Origin: Maniola hyperantus
Taxonomy: Eukaryota > Arthropoda > Insecta > Lepidoptera > Nymphalidae
Length of the DNA stretch: 64,000 bases
Reading direction: 5' to 3'
Assembly (NCBI RefSeq): GCF_902806685.2
Contig: NC_048557.2
Location: 62,001-126,000 of the forward strand
Shown here: positions 58,238-64,000 of the stretch, piece by piece
Numbering within the stretch: position 1 is the stretch's first letter
Layout: each line of letters starts with the position of its first letter
Notes under the pieces: model-generated
Told to the model about the DNA's origin: nothing
Database searches by the model: none
Seen by the model: the letters and a program-made list of their open reading frames with translations, nothing else
Position numbers and translations under genes: made by a program

Positions 58238-59035
58238 TGGTGTAAGAGTACAACAAATAAAACAAATAGTAATGATTGCCTATATTGCAATAAGCAGAAG
58301 TTTAGTGCCTGGTGTAAGAGTACCACAAATGAAACAAATAGTAATGATTGCCTATATTGCAATAAGCAGAAGTTTAGTGCCTGGTGTAAGAGTACCACAA
58401 ATGAAACAAATAGTAATGATTGCCTATATTGCAATAAGCAGAAGTTTAGTGCCTGGTGTAAGAGTACCACAAATGAAACAAATAGTAATGATTGCCTATA
58501 TTGCAATAAGCAGAAGTTTAGTGCCTGGTGTAAGAGTACCACAAATGAAACAAATAGTAATGATTGCCTATATTGCAATAAGCAGAAGTTTAGTGCCTGG
58601 TGTAAGAGTACCACAAATGAAACAAATAGTAATGATTGCCTATATTGCAATAAGCAGAAGTTTAGTGCCTGGTGTAAGAGTACCACAAATGAAACAAATA
58701 GTAATGATTGCCTATATTGCAATAAGCAGAAGTTTAGTGCCTGGTGTAAGAGTACCACAAATGAAACAAATAGTAATGATTGCCTATATTGCAATAAGCA
58801 GAAGTTTAGTGCCTGGTGTAAGAGTACCACAAATGAAACAAATAGTAATGATTGCCTATATTGCAATAAGCAGAAGTTTAGTGCCTGGTGTAAGAGTACC
58901 ACAAATGAAACAAATAGTAATGATTGCCTATATTGCAATAAGCAGAAGTTTAGTGCCTGGTGTAAGAGTACCACAAATGAAACAAATAGTAATGATTGCC
59001 TATATTGCAATAAGCAGAAGTTTAGTGCCTGGGGC
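58238..59035. repeat. 11 x 72 bp tandem array
   Basis: Eleven 72 bp units, identical after a first slightly different one (ACAACAAATAA versus ACCACAAATGA). Each holds GTGTAAGAGTACCACAAATG, ATTGCCTATATTGCAATAAG and AGAAGTTTAGTGCCTG. ATATTGCAAT is palindromic. The period is 24 codons, so long frames exist on both strands; neither resembles a protein and no splice sites tie it to a gene. It lies between EIF1AD-like and the MATH-BTB gene. Unlike the exon arrays it is AT-rich. Confidence 0.95.
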
Positions 59036-59891
59036 TGTATTTTATCTAAATTGACATAACTTAAAACATGCTTAAGCTCATTTTACACTACAGGATATAA
59101 ATTATATTATATCCCATAGTGTGAACTGAGCTTAATTCAAATCAAAAATATTTGTTATTCAATTAAATTTACAAGTACTTTTGAATCATCAATTAATGCA
59201 TCTACCACTGATTCGAATTGCCTATTGTTAGTATTTGTGGTTGTAAAAAGTTTTCCATACATAATAATTATATAAATTAGCCAAATGTGGAAGATCAATA
59301 AAATGTTTAACATCAGACAAGAACACATGTAGTACAGAGTATTTTGTCTAATGCCAATTGTAAATTTGTAATTACGTACAGCAGAATAAAAAATATCAAT
59401 GACAATTACCTTAAAAATTATTTGTCAATGTAACTTCTACTTTATTTTATCCATACCTAATATTAACAAATTCTACATAAAATAACATACTAAAAATTAA
59501 ATAAATAAAACAATTTTTTCAATAAATTACATTTTAAATGTTTACATTTATTTCATTTCTTACTAATTTTAAGAAACATAATACTAATTCGTCAGAGATA
59601 TTCATAACTTCAATGAAGATGGGTTCTGTATGTCAATTAAAAATAATGTGGAATGACAATATAAAATAATTCTTTAATCATATTAAAGGCCTTTACTCGA
59701 CTCATATAATTTTTTTGCTGTCTACTGTCACACCAAAAGTATGGTTTAGTGGTAAACCTGTGATAATCCTGTGATACCAATTTTAGCACATAAATTACTT
59801 CATGTCCACAGGAAAGTCACTTGGACCTCCTATACTATATTTTGCATAACAATGTGCCAGTGAGTTCCGGCTGGAGAGAGTAAATGATATG
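59036..59891. other. Intergenic / 3' region of the MATH-BTB gene
   Basis: AT-rich. Includes the 3' UTR of the minus-strand gene; several TTTATT words (AATAAA on the minus strand) occur between 59500 and 59570. Nothing else recognised. Confidence 0.5.
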
Positions 59892-60914
59892 CTATTTGAT
59901 GTCAGCTTCAATATCATCAGTCATGATGTATTCATAGATTGTTTTGATGAGCTCCACAGACTTGACTTTGGCCCACCCCTCCGTTTTGGTTATCAGCTTG
60001 GCTTGGCCGTCCTTGATGAATTCCAGAGTCAATTGTTTTAGAATCTTGGCCGAGTGTAAGTCGGCTAGCTGCAGAGTCTCTATGGCGTTTTCCACCGTCA
60101 GTCTTTTGTGCAAGGCTTCCTCGCATAAACTTTTCAGTCTACTCAACTGGTAGTAATCCGCAGCAGCCAATAGTCTCTCGGGAATCTCATCCACTCTCGG
60201 AGCTTTGTCACTATAGATGAAAGTCAATACTTCGATGAGAACATCAGCCTCGAGGGGGGATTCCACTACATTGGTCTGGCATTCGATAGTGTTGTGCTCG
60301 AAGTGAGCTTTCAGTACGACACTACGACTAGCTAATACAGCCTTGTGTACTTTGTACTCGTTTCCTTCCGCAGATTTCATAGTCACATCAGAAAACAACC
60401 CATTGCTGAGTAGGTTCTCGAAGTCGTGGCTCAGCTGGGCCTCGGGAATGTTCGCGCGGTCCACTTTGATGTCGTTCGTGACCATAAACTGAAACTTGAG
60501 CCGCAAGCTGCCGTCGCTCAGAAGGAACGTGTCGCGCCCGTCGTAGCTGGCTATGTCGCGTTTAAACAACGTAGCCAAGTACTGCCATTTGTTTCCTTGT
60601 ACTGTGTGATACTCTTTTATGACTATGGACCGCTCTTCGAAACGTTTTAGACATATTGTGAGTATTGATTTCAGGAACACGGGATTCGGCGACAAGTAAT
60701 ACATCTCGATAATATCGTTGTCTCGGCCCAAGAACTGCATCTTTAACTGAAACCTGGAGTCGATCATCTCCGCGGTAGCATCTTTAGGCTTTTCCGTCCG
60801 AAACTCCCTCGTAGATTTGTTTTCGAGTAGATTGATGAAGTTGGGCACGGTCCATATCAATGTGTTGATCTTCGTTTGGCCTTCAGTACGGGTCGTGTAG
60901 TTCATGTTAGACAT
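59892..60914 (-). CDS. MATH-BTB protein, speckle-type POZ-like
   Basis: A 340 aa single-exon frame. Residues about 15-145 are a diverged MATH-like domain (INTLIWTVPNFINLL...GSLRLKFQFMV). Residues about 170-268 are a BTB/POZ domain (LSNGLFSDVTMKSAEGNEYK, VHKAVLASRSVVLKAHFEHN, LAAADYYQLSRLKSLCEEAL), and the end is a short BACK-like helical part (ENAIETLQLADLHSAKILKQ). This order matches SPOP and its many insect relatives, which act as substrate receptors for Cullin-3 ubiquitin ligases. The MATH part is weakly conserved, so it is an expanded-family member rather than SPOP itself, and substrate is unknown. No introns; the start is the first ATG, MSNMNYTTRTEG. Confidence 0.88.
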   Translation of the reverse strand: MSNMNYTTRTEGQTKINTLIWTVPNFINLLENKSTREFRTEKPKDATAEMIDSRFQLKMQFLGRDNDIIEMYYLSPNPVFLKSILTICLKRFEERSIVIKEYHTVQGNKWQYLATLFKRDIASYDGRDTFLLSDGSLRLKFQFMVTNDIKVDRANIPEAQLSHDFENLLSNGLFSDVTMKSAEGNEYKVHKAVLASRSVVLKAHFEHNTIECQTNVVESPLEADVLIEVLTFIYSDKAPRVDEIPERLLAAADYYQLSRLKSLCEEALHKRLTVENAIETLQLADLHSAKILKQLTLEFIKDGQAKLITKTEGWAKVKSVELIKTIYEYIMTDDIEADIK

Positions 60915-62206
60915 GGTTTTTTTTAAATATTAGTAATTAGAATATTGTTTCATCGAGTAAAGATTTCACGTTCTAATTAATTATTAATTTATTAAGTAGG
61001 TACCTACCTACCTAATAAGTAATTTTTTTTTGACAACAAACTGAATAAACGATTCTAATAATCTGTGGTCTGTACCACAGATCACGGTCTGCACTGTACC
61101 ACAGAACACTATTACCCTAGGCGGGTCTGTACTCTGTGGAAAAAAGCAGAAAAACAAACAATGAAATCATCACAGACCAATAACATAGGATCTGCATAGG
61201 ATAGAAACCATCAACTTCCAAATTCTTTGAGAAACATACATACATACGTCATACATATACATAGGTGGTACCATAGGGGTGCAACTCCAGAACATTAAAA
61301 AATCGCAAATTGAAATTCGCTTGTGGTGCCATCTAAGCGCGAGTACGGCTAAACAAATAGATAACAGTTAATAAAAGACGTAAATAGATGGCGGGCACAT
61401 TGTTGTAATTTTAAATTACAAACATTTGGACAGCCACAGTCACCGTCAGTGGTGCCAGATTAGGCGAATTACCGCCATTTAGGCTACCTCGGCGGGCCAA
61501 TCGGCGCCCAAAAATCCCGATTGGCTACCAGTAACCATTTAGGCTACCAGTAGGGCGATTGTCTAAAACCGGTATCAATCATTATTACAATCTCAATTGT
61601 TCTGATTGGCTGAATTTGTGCAATCCTTGTTGCAACAATGCATTGTAGCCAATAGTGAGCGAGCATTAACCAATCAGAGATGATTGTGATCGTAACATTG
61701 TAGCTGTCAAACAACCGCGGTAGGGCCCCTGGAAGATAGAAACGGGCGATTTTAGGCTACTCAGCAGGCAAAATCCTAAAACAAATTCCTAAAGGCCGGC
61801 AACGCATCGGCGGCTCCTCTGGTGCTGCAAATGTTCATGGGCGGCGGTAATCACTTAACATCAGGTGACCCGCCTGCTCGCTTGCTCGCTATATCTATTA
61901 AAAAAAAAAAAAAACGGGCGAATTCAATTGGTAAATATCTGGCAACCCTGGTCACCGTTGAAGTTCAAAACTTTTCATGTTTTCGTGTATTGTTGTTTGT
62001 GCGGTTCTAAATATTTCTATTTCTGATAAATTTATCTGACCCTGCTTTGTTTACTGGACTCTGTGTTTCCTTTAACCACCTCGATAACTACCTAAGGATT
62101 GATTTACGGACTCGATTCATGCCTGAACGATTGACCACGGCTACGGATTACGGACTTGTTTTTGCTTTGTGAAAAGATTTTCTGTCGATAGATTTGTGCA
62201 GGGAAA
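60915..62206. other. Intergenic region with small repeats
   Basis: 61060-61190 is a MITE-like block with inverted GGTCTGTACTCTGTGG-type words and CATCACAGACCAATAACATA, shared with the region upstream of Cyp40. 61440-61780 repeats ATTTAGGCTACC three times. 61790-61915 is a SINE/LINE 3' tail (GGCCGGCAACGCATCGGC, TCATGGGCGGCGGTAATCAC, CATCAGGTGACCCGCCTGC, poly-A). Promoters of the flanking divergent genes should lie at its two ends. Confidence 0.6.
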
Positions 62207-63914
62207 ATGCCACGGAGATCTCGATGTGTGTTCGGATGTGAGCAATTCGGTAAGTTTAAAATCAGCTCACTTGTAATCTAACACAAATCTCTTAAACGAG
62301 TCAAACTCTATGCTCCATTAGTACATTAGGTATTTTATCATGATACTAAATAATTCCTGCGATTTCGTCCACGTGGATATCATCCAAAAAACCATTTTAG
62401 AAATCCCGTGAGAAGTCCAATTTTCCGTGATAAAAGTAGCCTACAACCGTCTCCGATGCAAGCTATCTCTTCACCAAATAGATGATGCCCGCCACTTTGT
62501 CTACGTTGGTTTAGCGTTTTAAAGAATCCCATGGGAACTGTTTGATTTTCCGAGGCAAAAGTAGCCTATGTCCTTACCTGGATGCAAGCTTCTCTGTACC
62601 TTCTAACTTTTATCATAAACGGTTACACAAATTGACTGTGAAAAGCTAGCAGACAGACAGCCTGACATACTTTTGCATTTATAATATTGGTAAGGATTAT
62701 TGACTACTAATTCTGTACATTTTTTGTTTTGTAATTAAGTGTAGGTACGTAGGTACAACATTAGATATTATTTTGAACTTTAATGACTATGGTTTTTTTA
62801 TATTTTACTAGCTGCCCCAGCGAACGTCTTACCGCCTAGTCGATTTCGGGCAATTCCATAAAAACCATCCTCGTACTTCAAGGAATATTATAAAAAAAGA
62901 ATTAGCGAAATCGGTTCAGCTGTTCTCGAAATTTGCGCTTAGCAACACATTCAGTGATTCATTTTTATATATATATTATAGAGATTAAGTAAATAAGTAC
63001 AATAAGTATAGATAATACAATAATATATTGCATATTTTATGTTACTACTTTTTCAGATGTTTTGCATCACTTTCCAAAACCTGGCCACTCCTCTTTGAAA
63101 CGATTTCAACAATGGAAAGAGATAGTAGGACAAGATTTAGAAAGCAAGACTGATGATGAAATATATACGAATTATCGAATTTGCAATCACCACTTTGAAG
63201 ATCGTTTTTTATACCATCACAGTAAAAGACTAGCAAAGACAGCATTTCCTTCTCTTAACCTTGGTGAGTTTTATTTATTAGTTATTACAGTAGAGAGGAT
63301 TTTGAGAAATTACATTGATTGACATGTCAATAATAGGTCAAAGCACAGATTGTAGAAGCTTGAAAACACTGGCCAAGTGTGGGTCAGACTTGTGCACAGA
63401 GGGTCCCATACTTCAGTCGTATTTTTCGACGTTTTGCACGATAAATCAAGAACTGCTATGTAGAAAATAACTGGCCAAGTGCGAGTTGGACACAGCACAT
63501 AGGGTTCTGTAATACACAAGAGTAAAACAGATCACTTTTCTTAACAAGCCGCAAAACTGTAGAGGTTTATTGTTAATATCAAAAAAATCGACTTGGCAGC
63601 GCTACGGGATACCCCACTTGGTATCAAATGTAATAAGTACAAATGTTTCTATGGAATCTTCAAAACTGAAATCTCCTAATGAAGTTGCAGACAGAAACTA
63701 ACTATGTATAACTAATAATTATAACATAAACACTTCTTCTAAAACTCTATTTTGCATATTTCAGGTGCCATTGATTCAAGTCTAGATGCTAATACAATAA
63801 ATCAACCAGAAAGTTCTACACATAATCAATCGGTCGCTCAAAGTACCCCATCTGTGGTTCACAACATCCAAGCAGGATATTCTCAAACTCAGATTCAGAA
63901 AAAAATAATTACTA
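62207..63914 (+). CDS. THAP zinc-finger protein, 5' part (runs off right edge)
   Basis: Exons 62207-62249 (G/GTAAGT), 63057-63263 (TTTCAG/ATGTT, TTG/GTGAGT) and 63765-63914 (TTTCAG/GTGCC, ACTA/GTAAGT) join in phase and stay open at the last donor. Residues 1-85 form a THAP domain, a C2CH DNA-binding zinc finger: MPRRSRCVFGCEQF with C7 and C11, HHFPKPGHSSLKRFQQW with the invariant Pro and Trp, ICNHHFEDRF with the last Cys and His, and KTAFPSLNLG in place of the AVPTIF box. Exon 3 is a low-complexity Ser/Gln/Asn linker. THAP fingers occur in transcription regulators and in P-element-type transposases; which this is depends on exons beyond the window. Confidence 0.85.
62340..63000. repeat. Interspersed elements in THAP intron 1
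   Basis: 62340-62470 and 62475-62700 are two degenerate family A copies (the second with GATGATGCCCGCCACTTTG and AAAGCTAGCAGACAGACAG). 62810-62985 is another common lepidopteran element: CTAGCTGCCCCAGCGAACGT through AAATCGGTTCAGCTGTTCTC to TATATATATTATAGAG. Confidence 0.7.
63264..63764. repeat. THAP intron 2 with two interspersed fragments
   Basis: TGGCCAAGTGTGGGTCAGAC, CGTATTTTTCGACGTTTTGC and a second start, TGGCCAAGTGCGAGTTGGAC, belong to the same family as the element at 31.2-31.7 kb. No exon seen. Confidence 0.65.
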
Positions 63915-64000
63915 GTAAGTTGTGGCCATAAACAACAAATAATACACATACACACATACACACTGGGAGGTTACCTGGCTGGCACCCCACTAGACCTAGG

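Noticed and set aside
58185..59054. Repeat protein frames on both strands of the 72 bp array
   Set aside because: Both strands are open only because the period is 24 codons; no homology or gene structure.

Overview
This is nuclear DNA from an insect, almost certainly a moth or butterfly (Lepidoptera). The genes are split by spliceosomal introns, the background is AT-rich, and the introns carry tRNA-derived SINEs, LINE fragments and interspersed elements of types common in Lepidoptera. No species can be named from the sequence. There are six protein genes, each recognised from protein motifs and, for the spliced ones, from exon phases that join without a break.

Layout: (1) 1-4.5 kb is AT-rich flank followed by 3 kb of tandem repeats (54 bp and 100 bp units). 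The 100 bp array begins inside the last codons of the next gene. (2) 4.5-13.5 kb, minus strand: cyclophilin-40 (PPID/Cyp40), 8 exons, 383 aa. (3) 14.4-15.6 kb, plus strand: AP-1 clathrin adaptor subunit mu-1, intact in one coding exon of 422 aa and divergent from Cyp40. (4) 16.5-56.4 kb, plus strand: catalytic subunit of mitochondrial DNA polymerase gamma (POLG), 18 exons, 1194 aa, complete. (5) 57.0-57.8 kb, plus: EIF1AD-like S1/OB-fold RNA-binding protein, 2 exons. (6) 59.9-60.9 kb, minus: a MATH-BTB (speckle-type POZ-like) protein, one exon. (7) 62.2 kb to the right edge, plus: the start of a THAP zinc-finger gene.

The POLG introns hold a complete 6.0 kb BEL/Pao retrotransposon with almost identical LTRs, a 4.4 kb LTR element with no coding capacity (LARD-like), several decayed LINEs and a 3.6 kb array of 55 bp units inside one LINE.

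The standout observation is that Cyp40 and POLG carry near-identical tandem arrays whose units contain exon sequence and splice sites. POLG exons 7 (14 x 149 bp), 10 (about 5 x 155 bp), 15 (12 x 168 bp) and 16 (6 x 174 bp), and Cyp40 exon 6 (4 x 203 bp), are affected. The end of Cyp40 exon 8 (10 x 100 bp) and the exon 4 donor (21 bp units) are also involved. Each unit includes a 5' splice site or a matching GT motif. Where whole exons are copied, the spacers are only 24-37 nt, probably too short to be spliced, so the copies may behave as mutually exclusive but nearly identical exons. The POLG exon 15 and 16 arrays are also open and in frame throughout, so a very long repeated exon cannot be excluded from sequence alone. 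Using one copy of each exon gives normal-length proteins with correct phases in both genes.
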